Source of the DNA: Rhizobiales bacterium YIM 77505
GTDB taxonomy: Bacteria > Pseudomonadota > Alphaproteobacteria > Rhizobiales > Beijerinckiaceae
Length of the DNA stretch: 64,000 nt
Assembly: GCA_000745135.1 (NCBI GenBank)
Contig: JQNH01000001.1
Coordinates: 558,001 to 622,000 of the forward strand
Reading direction: 5' to 3'
Below the pieces are notes generated by a model that worked only from the letters and a program-made list of their open reading frames with translations, ran no database searches and was not told where the DNA came from. The position numbers were made by a program, and so were the translations under genes. Each line of letters opens with the position of its first letter. The stretch's first letter is position 1. Shown here one piece after another: positions 35,341-43,540 of this stretch.

Positions 35341-35532
35341 GGTCATCGCCGTCTCTGCGTCAGGTTCAGCTCGCAGCCGAACCCTGAACCGATGCCCGGC
35401 AGTGAGCTCCCTGGCCGTGCGCTGTGCTCAGCAGGCTTCGCGCACGCCCGAAGCGGAACCTGCTAACGCCACTCACCGCGATGTCAGCAGGTGCCCCGAC
35501 GAGTTCGTCATCCCACGGATTACATGTTTGAG

Positions 35533-35722
35533 GTCTACGATCCGCCCGCGCATACCGTGGTGCTCTCCATAGAACGAGAAGAGCCAAGGCTAGGCCCTCG
35601 ACCGCAGCGGACATCGCCCGCGACCTCGCCGAGCAGAACCCGCGCCCCTTCAGCTGGACCGCTGACCCGAACCGCCTCCTCTTACGATCGCCCGCGGAAA
35701 GCAAACGCTAGAGTCGCTCCCA
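35533..35722 (+). pseudogene. Remnant of a second IS630-type transposase
   Basis: Short pieces match internal and C-terminal parts of IS630 enzymes different from the two complete copies: YDPPAHTVVLSIE, an ALDR-like segment, then ARDLAEQNPRPFSWTADPNR and, after a shift, IARGKQTLESL. The middle is deleted and the frame changes. It lies directly upstream of cas3. The 35341-35532 stretch before it holds no gene. Confidence 0.6.
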
Positions 35723-35764
35723 CCAGCTCTCAAGAGAAAAAAAGGAAGCCGAGGGACGGTATTC

Positions 35765-38062
35765 ATGTACGCACACAGTTTGGCCAATCACCCGAGCTCT
35801 AACTGGGAGCCGCTCGCCCATCATCTTGCGGCGGTGGGCGAGCGCGCCGCGGGCTTCGCCGAGCTTTTCGGCTGGGGCGAGGCGGCGCGCGTCGCCGGTC
35901 GCCTGCACGACATCGGCAAGTGCTCGGCGGAGTTCGCAGAATACCTGATGCGCGCCTCCGAGGGCGAGGAGGGCCTGCGCGGCCCGGACCACTCCACGGC
36001 CGGCGCCCGCGTTGCGGTCGAGGCGTATCCCGGCGTCCTCGGCAAGATGCTCGCCTTCGCCATCGCCGGCCATCATGCGGGGCTTGCCGACGGGGCTGAT
36101 CTTGCCAGCCGGCTCGATCCGAAGAAGCGCGAGATCCCGCCTTTCCCGGGCTGGCAGGCCCATGCCGGCCCCCTGCCGCCGCCGGGAGCGCTGCGCTGCA
36201 CGGGGGCGTTCCAGCGAAGTCCAGAGACGAACAAGGGCTTCGAGACGGCTTTCCTCGTGCGCATGCTGTTCTCCTGCCTCGTTGACGCGGATTTCCTGGA
36301 GACGGAGGCCTTCTACGCAAACGCGAAGGGCGAGACCATCGAGCGCGGCGGCCATCCCGGGCTCGAGGTGCTGCGGGACCGGCTGCGTGCCCACATGACC
36401 GCGATGCAGGCGACAGCGCCTATGACGGCGATCAACGCATTGCGCGCCGAGGTGCTGGAGCACGCGGTCGGGAAGGCCGAACAGACGCCCGGCCTGTTCA
36501 CGCTCACCGTGCCGACCGGCGGCGGCAAGACGCTCGCCTCCCTGTCCTTCGCCCTCGAGCACGCCGTGCGGCATGGCCTGCGGCGGGTGGTCTACGTCAT
36601 CCCCTTCACCTCGATCATCGAGCAGACGGCGGAGGTGTTCCGCGAGGCCCTCGGCACGCGCGAGGACATCCTGGAACACCACGCGAGCTTCGACTGGGAG
36701 CGGGCCGGCGCCGCCTTGCGCGACGACGCGGAAGGGGCCGACGGGCTCGCCAAGCTCCGCCGGGCCGCCGAGAACTGGGACGTGCCGGTGGTCGTCACGA
36801 CGGCCGTGCAGTTTTTCGAAAGCCTGTATGCCAACCGGCCTTCCCGCTGCCGCAAGCTACATAACCTGGCGAAGAGCGTGATCGTGCTCGACGAGGCGCA
36901 GACGCTCCCTATCCGCCTGCTGCGCCCCTGCATGGCGGCGCTCGAGGAGCTGGCGCGCAACTATGGCGCCAGCATCGTGCTCTGCACGGCGACGCAGCCG
37001 GCCCTGCGCAAGATCGACGGCTTCCGGAACGGCTTCGAGATCGACGACGCGCGCGAGCTCGCGCCCGCGCCGAAGCGGCTCTATGCGGCGTTGAAGCGGG
37101 TCGAGGTGGAGCAGATCGCCGAGCCGGTCGCGGACGACCTGATCGCGGCGCGCTTCGCCGAGCAGGCGCAGATGCTGTGCATCGTCAACAGCCGGGCCCA
37201 TGCGCGCGCCCTGTTCGAGGCCATCCGCCATCTGCCAGGCGCCACGCATCTCACCACGCTGATGTGCCCGCGACACCGCCGCGCCGTGCTGGCGAGGCTG
37301 CGCGAGCAGCTCAAGAGTGGCGAGCCCGTGCGCCTTGTGGCGACTTCGCTCATCGAGGCTGGTGTTGACATTAGCTTCCCCGAGGTTTGGAGGGCCGCCG
37401 CCGGGCTCGACTCCATCGCGCAGGCGGCGGGCCGCTGCAATCGGGAGGGGTTGCTGAGCCGCGGCCGGGTCATCGTATTTGAGCCCGTTGAGAGACAGGA
37501 GACGGGGCGACCGAAGGAGATTGAGGATTTTTGGCAGGCAGCCCGCCCTGTGCTTCGCCGGCACACAGACCCCCTGACGCTCGAGGCGGTGCACGCCTAT
37601 TTCGGCGAGCTCTACTGGCAGAAGGGCGAGGCGGCGCTCGACGCGGCGCGGGTCGGCGACTATCCGGGCATCTTGCCGGCCATCGCCGAGCGCGCGCCGA
37701 CGCTCGACTTCCCCTTCGCGAGTATCGCCGCGGCCTTCCGGATGATTGAGGACGTGATGGAGCCGGTGATCGTGCCGTGGCAGGCCGACCCTGACGATCG
37801 TGAGGCGGAGACCCTGCTCGGTCGCATCGCGGCGATGGAGCGTCCCCGCGGCTCCGATCTGCGGCGGCTCCAGCAATACACGGTCGCGATCCCGCCGAAG
37901 GTGCGGGAGGAATGGCTCGCCCGCGGCGTGCTGCGACCCGTTCATCCCGATCTTGGGGACGCGCTGCTGCGGTTCCACGACCTCGCCCATTACGACGAGG
38001 AGACGGGTGTCCGGCCAGAAGATTTCAACTTGCGGCTGCCGGAGACGAATGTAATCTCGTAG
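35765..38062 (+). CDS. cas3: CRISPR-associated nuclease-helicase Cas3 (type I-C)
   Basis: The 765-residue effector that nicks and degrades DNA marked by Cascade. The N-terminal HD domain shows GRLHDIGKCSAEF (His48-Asp49) and DHSTAGARV. The helicase part has Walker A PTGGGKTLASLSFALEHA near residue 250, the DEAQ box VIVLDEAQTLPIRLL near 375, motif V SLIEAGVDISFPEVWRAAAG and motif VI QAAGRCNREG near 553. All catalytic motifs look intact. It is separated from cas5c by 281 bp holding a repeat-like RNA element. Confidence 0.96.
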   Translation: MYAHSLANHPSSNWEPLAHHLAAVGERAAGFAELFGWGEAARVAGRLHDIGKCSAEFAEYLMRASEGEEGLRGPDHSTAGARVAVEAYPGVLGKMLAFAIAGHHAGLADGADLASRLDPKKREIPPFPGWQAHAGPLPPPGALRCTGAFQRSPETNKGFETAFLVRMLFSCLVDADFLETEAFYANAKGETIERGGHPGLEVLRDRLRAHMTAMQATAPMTAINALRAEVLEHAVGKAEQTPGLFTLTVPTGGGKTLASLSFALEHAVRHGLRRVVYVIPFTSIIEQTAEVFREALGTREDILEHHASFDWERAGAALRDDAEGADGLAKLRRAAENWDVPVVVTTAVQFFESLYANRPSRCRKLHNLAKSVIVLDEAQTLPIRLLRPCMAALEELARNYGASIVLCTATQPALRKIDGFRNGFEIDDARELAPAPKRLYAALKRVEVEQIAEPVADDLIAARFAEQAQMLCIVNSRAHARALFEAIRHLPGATHLTTLMCPRHRRAVLARLREQLKSGEPVRLVATSLIEAGVDISFPEVWRAAAGLDSIAQAAGRCNREGLLSRGRVIVFEPVERQETGRPKEIEDFWQAARPVLRRHTDPLTLEAVHAYFGELYWQKGEAALDAARVGDYPGILPAIAERAPTLDFPFASIAAAFRMIEDVMEPVIVPWQADPDDREAETLLGRIAAMERPRGSDLRRLQQYTVAIPPKVREEWLARGVLRPVHPDLGDALLRFHDLAHYDEETGVRPEDFNLRLPETNVIS

Positions 38063-38091
38063 TGATCCTCAATCAATACGGAGCATTGTTG

Positions 38092-38110
38092 GAGCGTCAT
38101 TAACAGGGAA
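38092..38110 (-). promoter_or_regulatory. Partial protospacer for the repeat-like element, with TTC PAM
   Basis: On the minus strand TTC (38110-38108) precedes CCTGTTAATGACGCTC (38107-38092). The sequence after the repeat-like element at 38245 begins CCTGTGAGTGAAGCTC. Thirteen of 16 positions agree. Mismatches are at 6, 8 and 12; type I effectors do not read positions 6 and 12, and position 8 would be a guide-G:target-T wobble. TTC is the canonical type I-C PAM. The site abuts TTGACA at 38112. Base matches are seen directly; the regulatory role is inferred. Confidence 0.72.
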
Positions 38111-38111
38111 C

Positions 38112-38140
38112 TTGACATCGCGGTGAAGATCAACTCTGCT
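38112..38140 (+). promoter_or_regulatory. Promoter of the small frame between cas3 and cas5c
   Basis: A perfect -35 TTGACA (38112-38117) is followed after 17 bp by a weak -10 TCTGCT (38135-38140). A start near 38147 would sit just before the ribosome binding site GGAGG (38150-38154). The -35 is 1 bp from the PAM of the partial protospacer, so Cascade bound there would block RNA polymerase. Confidence 0.5.
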
Positions 38141-38161
38141 GGAGATGGCGGAGGCGATCCC

Positions 38162-38245
38162 ATGCACCGAACCCACCGATTCCGTCTCAACCTGACAATC
38201 GGCAATATTGCCCTCGTGGGTGAGATTGAGTGGGAACCGCCATAG
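38162..38245 (+). CDS. 27-residue small frame before the repeat-like element (creT-like candidate)
   Basis: ATG 38162 lies 7 nt after a strong ribosome binding site, GGAGG. The frame encodes MHRTHRFRLNLTIGNIALVG then EIEWEPP and stops at TAG 38243-38245, whose last G is the first base of the repeat-like element. Two CGA Arg codons occur within the first six. The middle contains a perfect palindrome GGCAATATTGCC (38201-38212). It may be a peptide toxin, an RNA toxin read as a minigene, or a leader peptide. Similar CreT units are small, unconserved and sit just before creA. Confidence 0.5.
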   Translation: MHRTHRFRLNLTIGNIALVGEIEWEPP

Positions 38246-38323
38246 TCGCCATAGGCGCGGATCGAAACCCTGTGAGTGAAGCTCATCAATGGGCAAACTC
38301 CTGCCGGGCGACACCCGGCAGGA
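38245..38323 (+). ncRNA. CRISPR-repeat-like element with pseudo-spacer (creA/CreR-like RNA)
   Basis: Bases 38245-38268 read GTCGCC, ATA, GGCGCGGATCGAAAC. The first 6 and last 15 bases equal those of the array repeat at 44060; the inner stem-loop is shortened by 8 nt, leaving a CGCC/GGCG stem. The 11-nt crRNA handle CGGATCGAAAC is intact, so Cas5c could process it. The pseudo-spacer from 38269 partly matches the site at 38092-38107. A 10-bp hairpin (38299-38323) may end the RNA. A weak promoter may lie inside the small frame (TTCCGT 38180, CAATAT 38203). This matches known creA and CreR RNAs of other type I systems. Confidence 0.72.
38299..38323 (+). terminator. 10-bp hairpin between the repeat-like RNA and cas5c
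   Basis: TCCTGCCGGG pairs perfectly with CCCGGCAGGA around the loop CGACA. It lies 31 nt after the repeat-like element and 20 bp before the cas5c ATG. It may terminate the small RNA or serve as its 3' protecting hairpin. There is no U-tract. Confidence 0.55.
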
Positions 38324-38342
38324 CTCAGTTGGGGGCAATCGC

Positions 38343-39023
38343 ATGGCCTACGGCGTTCGGCTGCGGGTTTGGGGGGAGCGCGCCTGCTTTACGCGGCCCG
38401 AGATGAAGGTGGAGCGCGTCTCCTACGACGTGATGACCCCTTCGGCGGCGCGCGGAATCCTCGAGGCGGTGCACTGGAAGCCGGCGATCCGCTGGGTCGT
38501 CGACCGCATCCACGTCCTCAAGCCGATCCGCTTCCAATCCTTCCGCCGCAACGAGGTCGGGGCCAAGATCCCGAGCGAGAAGGCGCGCCAGGCGATGCGC
38601 GCGGGATCGACCGCCGGGCTCGGCCTTGCGGTGGAGGACAATCGCCAGCAGCGGGCCACGACCCTCCTCGTCGACGTCGATTACGTGATCGAGGCGCATT
38701 TCGAGTTGGTGCCGGGCAAGGCCAAGGAGGATGACACCGAGGCCAAGCACATCAGCATGTTCAACCGCCGCGCCGCCACCGGCCAGTGCTTCCACCGGCC
38801 CTGCCTCGGCACGCGCGAGTTCGCGGCGGAGTTCGCGCTCATCCCCGAGGACGCCCCGATTCCCTCGTCCGCCCTGCCGCCGGACCAGCGCGACCGCGAC
38901 CTCGGCTGGATGCTGCACGACATCGACTTCGCCAACGGCGGAACCTCGCGCTTCTTCCGCGCCCGCCTCAGCGACGGCGTCCTCGACGTGCGCCGCTGCC
39001 TCGAGGAGGGGGTCGCCGCATGA
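38343..39023 (+). CDS. cas5c: Cas5c/Cas5d crRNA endonuclease (type I-C)
   Basis: In type I-C this subunit replaces Cas6: it cuts pre-crRNA and stays on the 5' handle in Cascade. The 226 residues from ATG 38343 begin MAYGVRLRVWGERACFTRPE, the family signature, and contain MKVERVSYDVMTPSAARGIL, then HWKPAIRWVVDRIHVL and a C-terminal GWMLHDIDF. The length is normal. The frame is open upstream to 38289, across the hairpin, but conservation starts at 38343. The cas8c ATG overlaps its stop. Confidence 0.95.
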   Translation: MAYGVRLRVWGERACFTRPEMKVERVSYDVMTPSAARGILEAVHWKPAIRWVVDRIHVLKPIRFQSFRRNEVGAKIPSEKARQAMRAGSTAGLGLAVEDNRQQRATTLLVDVDYVIEAHFELVPGKAKEDDTEAKHISMFNRRAATGQCFHRPCLGTREFAAEFALIPEDAPIPSSALPPDQRDRDLGWMLHDIDFANGGTSRFFRARLSDGVLDVRRCLEEGVAA

Positions 39024-40837
39024 CCATCCTCCAGGCGCTCGACCGCTATTATGATCGCCTCGCATCGCGCGACGATGTTGTGCCGGAGGGCTATTCTGTC
39101 GAGCCGATCGGCATCGTTCTTACCCTTGCTCCTGATGGGTCTCTGGTGGATGTGGAAACCAGACGGGATGAGAGCGGAAGGAAAGGTAAACCGGAGCGCG
39201 TTCCAAAGTGGTTTGGGCGCTCTGGTACAGGATCGACCCCATTCTTCTTATGGGATAACACTGCATATGTGCTCGGCGTGAGTACCAAAGACTCCGCCAA
39301 GACAAAGCGCGATCATGAGGCGTTCAAAGCGCTTCACCGTATCGCTTTAGCTGAGACGGAGGATCCGGGCCTCCTCGCTTTGCGCCGCTTTCTTGACCGC
39401 TGGACTCCTGATCAGTTCGTCGAGCCTCGCTTCAAAAGCGACTTCCTGAAATTCAATGTAGCTTTCCGCCTAGACGGTGAGCAGCGCCTCATTCATGAGA
39501 GGCCGGCGGCGGCCGAGTTGATCAATAAACTTCGGCTTGCTTCCAAGGCGGATGCCTCGCCCAAGAGATCGCGTGGAGATGCGGAGGGGGCTCACTCGGC
39601 CTTCTGCCTGATTACGGGGAGATACCTGCCGACGGCGCGATTGCACCCCAAGATCAAAGGGGTTGACGGAACTGCCTCACCCGAGGTGCCGCTGGTGTCC
39701 TTCAATGAGGATGCGTTTGAATCATACGGCAAGACCCAGGGGGACAATGCGCCGACATCTGAGGTGGCTGCTTTCCGGTATACGGCAGCCCTGAACCGAC
39801 TTCTTGATCGCAACGCCTCGCGCAATCGTATCAAGATCGCTGATGCCACAGTCGCCTTCTGGGCTGAGGCTTCTGACGTTGGTGAAGAAGCTGCGGCGGC
39901 AGCCGAGGACTTTTTTGCATCTTTGATCAATCCTTCCGCAGGCACGGCTACGGACGATGCGGCTGAATCCGTGAAACTGCGGGACGCCCTCGACGCCGTC
40001 GCCAAGGGGCGGCCGCTGCAGGCGCTCGACCCGCAGCTGGTTTCCGGCACGCGCTTCTATGTGCTCGGCCTCAGCCCCAACGCCGCACGGCTGTCGGTGC
40101 GGTTCTGGCTGGAGGATACCTTAGAGCACTTAGCGGAGCGGCTCGGCGCGCACTACCGCGATCTCGCCCTTCAGCCCAAGCCCCGCGACTGGGGCGACGC
40201 GCCCACCGTCCAGCGCCTCCTCGTCAAGACGACCGCTCTGCAGGAGAAGTTCGACAACATCCCGCCGCTCCTCGCGGGCGAGGTGATGCGCGCCGTGCTC
40301 AGCGGCACACCGTATCCGCGCACCCTGCTCGGCGCCGCCATCATCCGACTGCGCGCCGGCGACAGCCCCGCCTCGGGGTGGCACGCCGCCGTCGTTAAGG
40401 CCTGCATCAACCGCAACCCCGCCGAAAAGGAGAAGCTGCCCGTGGCGCTCGATCCGAACCATCCGAGCCCGGCCTATCAGCTCGGCCGGCTTTTTGCCGT
40501 TCTGGAGGCGGCCCAGTACGCCGCCCTCGGCCGCGTGAACGCGCCCATCGGCGACCGCTACTACGGCGCCGCCTCGGCGACGCCCGCGCGCGTCTTCGGC
40601 CCCCTGCTGCGTGGCCTGCAGAACCACATTTCGGATGCCCGCAAGCGGGGCCGCGGCGGGTGGATTGAGCCGAAGGTCGCCGAGATCATCTCCAAGCTGC
40701 CGCCAGAACTGCCGAGAACGCTTCGGCTCGAGGACCAAGGCCGCTTCGCGGTGGGCTACTACCACGAACGCGCGACGCGCTTCGATCAGGCTGACACAAC
40801 GAAAGAGAACGAGGGGGAGACCAAGAATGAGCGGTAA
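39020..40837 (+). CDS. cas8c: Cas8c (Csd1) large Cascade subunit
   Basis: A 605-residue large subunit that recognises the PAM and recruits Cas3. It starts MTILQALDRYYDRLASRDDV, matching the usual Csd1 start, with GYSVEPIGIVL and the conserved SAFCLITGR, PTARLHPKIKGV and YVLGLSPNAARLSVRFW segments. The length is normal. Bases from about 39080 to 39970 are clearly poorer in G+C, with more A/T-ending codons, than the rest of the gene and neighbours, so the gene looks mosaic. It overlaps cas5c by 4 bp and cas7c by 11 bp. Confidence 0.95.
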   Translation: MTILQALDRYYDRLASRDDVVPEGYSVEPIGIVLTLAPDGSLVDVETRRDESGRKGKPERVPKWFGRSGTGSTPFFLWDNTAYVLGVSTKDSAKTKRDHEAFKALHRIALAETEDPGLLALRRFLDRWTPDQFVEPRFKSDFLKFNVAFRLDGEQRLIHERPAAAELINKLRLASKADASPKRSRGDAEGAHSAFCLITGRYLPTARLHPKIKGVDGTASPEVPLVSFNEDAFESYGKTQGDNAPTSEVAAFRYTAALNRLLDRNASRNRIKIADATVAFWAEASDVGEEAAAAAEDFFASLINPSAGTATDDAAESVKLRDALDAVAKGRPLQALDPQLVSGTRFYVLGLSPNAARLSVRFWLEDTLEHLAERLGAHYRDLALQPKPRDWGDAPTVQRLLVKTTALQEKFDNIPPLLAGEVMRAVLSGTPYPRTLLGAAIIRLRAGDSPASGWHAAVVKACINRNPAEKEKLPVALDPNHPSPAYQLGRLFAVLEAAQYAALGRVNAPIGDRYYGAASATPARVFGPLLRGLQNHISDARKRGRGGWIEPKVAEIISKLPPELPRTLRLEDQGRFAVGYYHERATRFDQADTTKENEGETKNER

Positions 40838-41816
40838 CGGCGCCCTGACCCGGCGGCACGAGTTCGTCCTGTATTTCGACGTGACGAACGGCAACCCGAA
40901 CGGCGATCCCGACGCCGGCAACATGCCGCGCATGGACCCGGAGACCGGCCACGGGCTCGTCAGCGACGTGTGCCTCAAGCGCAAGGTGCGCAACTACGTC
41001 GAGAGCTTCGCCGCCCGCGAGGGCCGCGATGTGCGCCGCGATCGCATCTATGTCACCGAAGGAGCGATCCTCAACGAGAAGCACCGCGAGGCTTACTTGA
41101 GCGTTCGCCCGGACGACAGGGACGCCAAGACGGCCAAGAAGCTCACGCCTAAGTCCGACGAGGAGGCACAGAGCGTCCGCCGCTTCATGTGCGACAACTT
41201 CTTCGACATCCGCGCCTTCGGCGGCGTGCTGTCGACGGGCATCAATGCCGGCCAGGTGCGCGGCCCCGTGCAGCTTGCTTTCGCTCGTTCGGTCGAGCCG
41301 ATCCTGCCGCTCGAGGTCTCGATCACCCGCATGGCGGCGACGAATGAGGCGGAGAAGAAGGCGCGCGAAGAGGGTGAGGACGACGCCGAGAAGCGCGGCG
41401 ACAAGCGCACCATGGGCCGCAAGCACATCGTGCCTTACGGCCTCTACCGCGCCCATGGCTTCGTCTCGGCGCCGCTCGCCTCTCATCCCATCAAGGGCAC
41501 GGGTTTCTCCGACGCCGATCTCGAGCTTCTGTTCGAGGCTCTGCAGAAGATGTTCGATCACGATCGCTCGGCCGCGCGCGGCGAGATGGCGACGCGCAAG
41601 CTGATCGTCTTCCGGCACGCTTCGGCGCTAGGCAACGCACCGGCCCATGCCCTCTTTGAGCGCGTGAAGACGCTTCGCGTCTACAAGGGGTCGGAACACG
41701 AGATCGGCGCCGCAGCCACCGACAACTGGCCCCCGGCCCGCAGCTTCGCCGACTATGTTGTGAAGCTCGACGGCAAGCCGGTGGAAGAGAGCTTCAAGCT
41801 CGTGGAGGTGGCCTGA
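40827..41816 (+). CDS. cas7c: Cas7c (Csd2) Cascade backbone subunit
   Basis: A 329-residue RAMP protein that polymerises along the crRNA. The start MSGNGALTRRHEFVLYFDVT leads into GNPNGDPDAGNMPRMDPETG, the diagnostic Csd2 motif. It continues with LVSDVCLKRKVRNYV and FGGVLSTGINAGQVRGPVQL. The ATG at 40827 is chosen over upstream in-frame codons because conservation starts there. Normal length. Confidence 0.96.
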   Translation: MSGNGALTRRHEFVLYFDVTNGNPNGDPDAGNMPRMDPETGHGLVSDVCLKRKVRNYVESFAAREGRDVRRDRIYVTEGAILNEKHREAYLSVRPDDRDAKTAKKLTPKSDEEAQSVRRFMCDNFFDIRAFGGVLSTGINAGQVRGPVQLAFARSVEPILPLEVSITRMAATNEAEKKAREEGEDDAEKRGDKRTMGRKHIVPYGLYRAHGFVSAPLASHPIKGTGFSDADLELLFEALQKMFDHDRSAARGEMATRKLIVFRHASALGNAPAHALFERVKTLRVYKGSEHEIGAAATDNWPPARSFADYVVKLDGKPVEESFKLVEVA

Positions 41817-41831
41817 CGTTCGCGGCTCGAC

Positions 41832-42482
41832 ATGTCCGCTCTGCCCCCCGACCCCGCCGTCGAGGACGATCTCGTCCCGCTCTCGGCGCTGCAGCACTAT
41901 CTGTTCTGCCCGCGGCAATGCGCGCTCATCCATGTGGAGGGGCTGTGGGCTGAGGATGGGGCGACGGCGGAGGGGCGCCTCCTGCACGAGCGGGCCGACG
42001 CCGGCCGGCCCGAGCGACGCCCCGGCGTGCGCATCGCGCGGGGGCTCGCCATCCGCTCCTTCGCCCTCGGCGTGGCCGGCCGGGCGGACGTGGTCGAGTT
42101 CCACAAGGGTCCCGATGGCGCGCCGCGGCCCTTCCCGGTCGAGTACAAGCGCGGCCGGCCGAAAGCCCACCGCGCCGACGAGGTGCAGCTCTGCGCGCAG
42201 GCCGTCTGCCTCGAGGAGACGTTCGGCGTCGAGGTCGCGGAGGGGGCGCTCTTCTACGGCGAGACGCGCCGCCGCCAGCCCGTCGCCTTCGATGCGCAGT
42301 TGCGCCGCCTCACGGCCGATGCCGCCGCCGGGGTGCGCGCCATGATCGCTCAGGCGCACACGCCGGCCCCGGTGCGCACGCCCGCCTGCCGCCGCTGCTC
42401 GCTCGAAAGCCTGTGCCAGCCCCGGCGGCTCGAGAAGCCGCCCCGGGTGGCCCGCTGGCTCGCGGCGCAGATCGAGACATGA
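41832..42482 (+). CDS. cas4: Cas4 RecB-like nuclease
   Basis: A 216-residue protein that trims prespacers and selects those with the right PAM. An N-terminal Cys lies in HYLFCPRQCALIHVEG and three Cys are near the C-terminus (PACRRCSLESLC), ligands of an Fe-S cluster. The RecB-type site includes a conserved Asp (GRADVVEF) and VEYKRGRPK. It starts 15 bp after cas7c and precedes cas1, the standard I-C order. Confidence 0.94.
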   Translation: MSALPPDPAVEDDLVPLSALQHYLFCPRQCALIHVEGLWAEDGATAEGRLLHERADAGRPERRPGVRIARGLAIRSFALGVAGRADVVEFHKGPDGAPRPFPVEYKRGRPKAHRADEVQLCAQAVCLEETFGVEVAEGALFYGETRRRQPVAFDAQLRRLTADAAAGVRAMIAQAHTPAPVRTPACRRCSLESLCQPRRLEKPPRVARWLAAQIET

Positions 42483-42492
42483 GGGTCGGCGC

Positions 42493-43533
42493 ATGCGACG
42501 CATGCTCAACACGATCTACGTGACGAGCGAGGACGCCTGGCTGCGCAAGGACGGGGCCAATCTCGTCGTCGAGGTGGGCGGAGCCGAGCGCGGCCGGGCG
42601 CCGCTGCACATGCTCGATGGCGTCGTCAGCTTCGGACGCGCCGGCGCCTCCCCGGCGCTGTTGGCCGCCTGCGCGGAAGCCGGCATCACCGTCTCGCATC
42701 TCGATCCGAACGGCCGTTTCCTGGCGCGGATCGAGGGCAAGCGCAGCGGCAACGTGCTCCTGCGCCGCGCCCAGTTCCGGCTCGCCGACGATCCGGCGCG
42801 GCGGGCGGAGATCGTGCGCAGCATCGTCGCGGCGAAGGCGGCGAACCAGCGCGCGGTGGTGCGCCGGGCGCTGCGCGACCACGGCGAGGCCATGGGCGCG
42901 GACGCGCGCGCGGCGCTGGAGGCAGCGGAGCGCCGCCTGACCGACGTGGCGCGCCGCACGCTCGCCGCGGCAAGCGCCGACGCCCTGCGCGGGCTCGAGG
43001 GGGAGGCGGCGCTCGTCTATTTCGGCGTTTTCGCCCGTCTCGTGCGCGTCGACGACCCGGCCTTCGCCTTCGGCGGCCGCTCGCGCCGCCCGCCGCTCGA
43101 CCGCATGAACGCGCTTCTGTCCTTCCTCTACGCCCTGCTTGGACACGACTGCCGCTCGGCCCTCGAGGCGCACGGGCTCGACCCGCAGGTCGGCTTCCTT
43201 CACACCGACCGGCCGGGCCGCGCGGGGCTCGCCCTTGATCTCATGGAGGAGCTGCGCCCCGTGCTGGCGGACCGCCTGGCGCTGAGCTTGGTCAACCGCC
43301 GGCAGGTCGACGCGGGCGACTTCGTCGTGGAGGAGGCGGGCGGCGTGCGGCTGACGGATGAGGCGCGCAAGCGCGTTCTCGTCGCCTGGCAGGAACGCAA
43401 GCGCGACGAGCTGCGTCATCCCTTCCTTGATGAGTCGATGCCGCTCGGCCTTCTGGCGCATGCGCAGGCCCAGCTTCTCGCGCGGCATCTGCGTGGCGAC
43501 CTCGACGGCTATCCCGCCTTCATTTGGAAATGA
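42493..43533 (+). CDS. cas1: Cas1 integrase (type I-C)
   Basis: A 346-residue spacer integrase. It begins MRRMLNTIYVTSEDAWLRKD with the N-terminal beta domain, then the helical catalytic domain with Glu in LRGLEGEAALVYFGVF, His in GFLHTDRPGRAGLALDLMEE and the acidic residue in that same helix. The length is typical. It lies 10 bp after cas4 and 7 bp before cas2. Confidence 0.96.
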   Translation: MRRMLNTIYVTSEDAWLRKDGANLVVEVGGAERGRAPLHMLDGVVSFGRAGASPALLAACAEAGITVSHLDPNGRFLARIEGKRSGNVLLRRAQFRLADDPARRAEIVRSIVAAKAANQRAVVRRALRDHGEAMGADARAALEAAERRLTDVARRTLAAASADALRGLEGEAALVYFGVFARLVRVDDPAFAFGGRSRRPPLDRMNALLSFLYALLGHDCRSALEAHGLDPQVGFLHTDRPGRAGLALDLMEELRPVLADRLALSLVNRRQVDAGDFVVEEAGGVRLTDEARKRVLVAWQERKRDELRHPFLDESMPLGLLAHAQAQLLARHLRGDLDGYPAFIWK

Positions 43534-43540
43534 GCCGCCG

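Noticed and set aside
34700-35572. 290-residue plus-strand frame across the IS481/IS256 region
   Set aside because: It runs antisense to transposase remnants and has no domain of its own.
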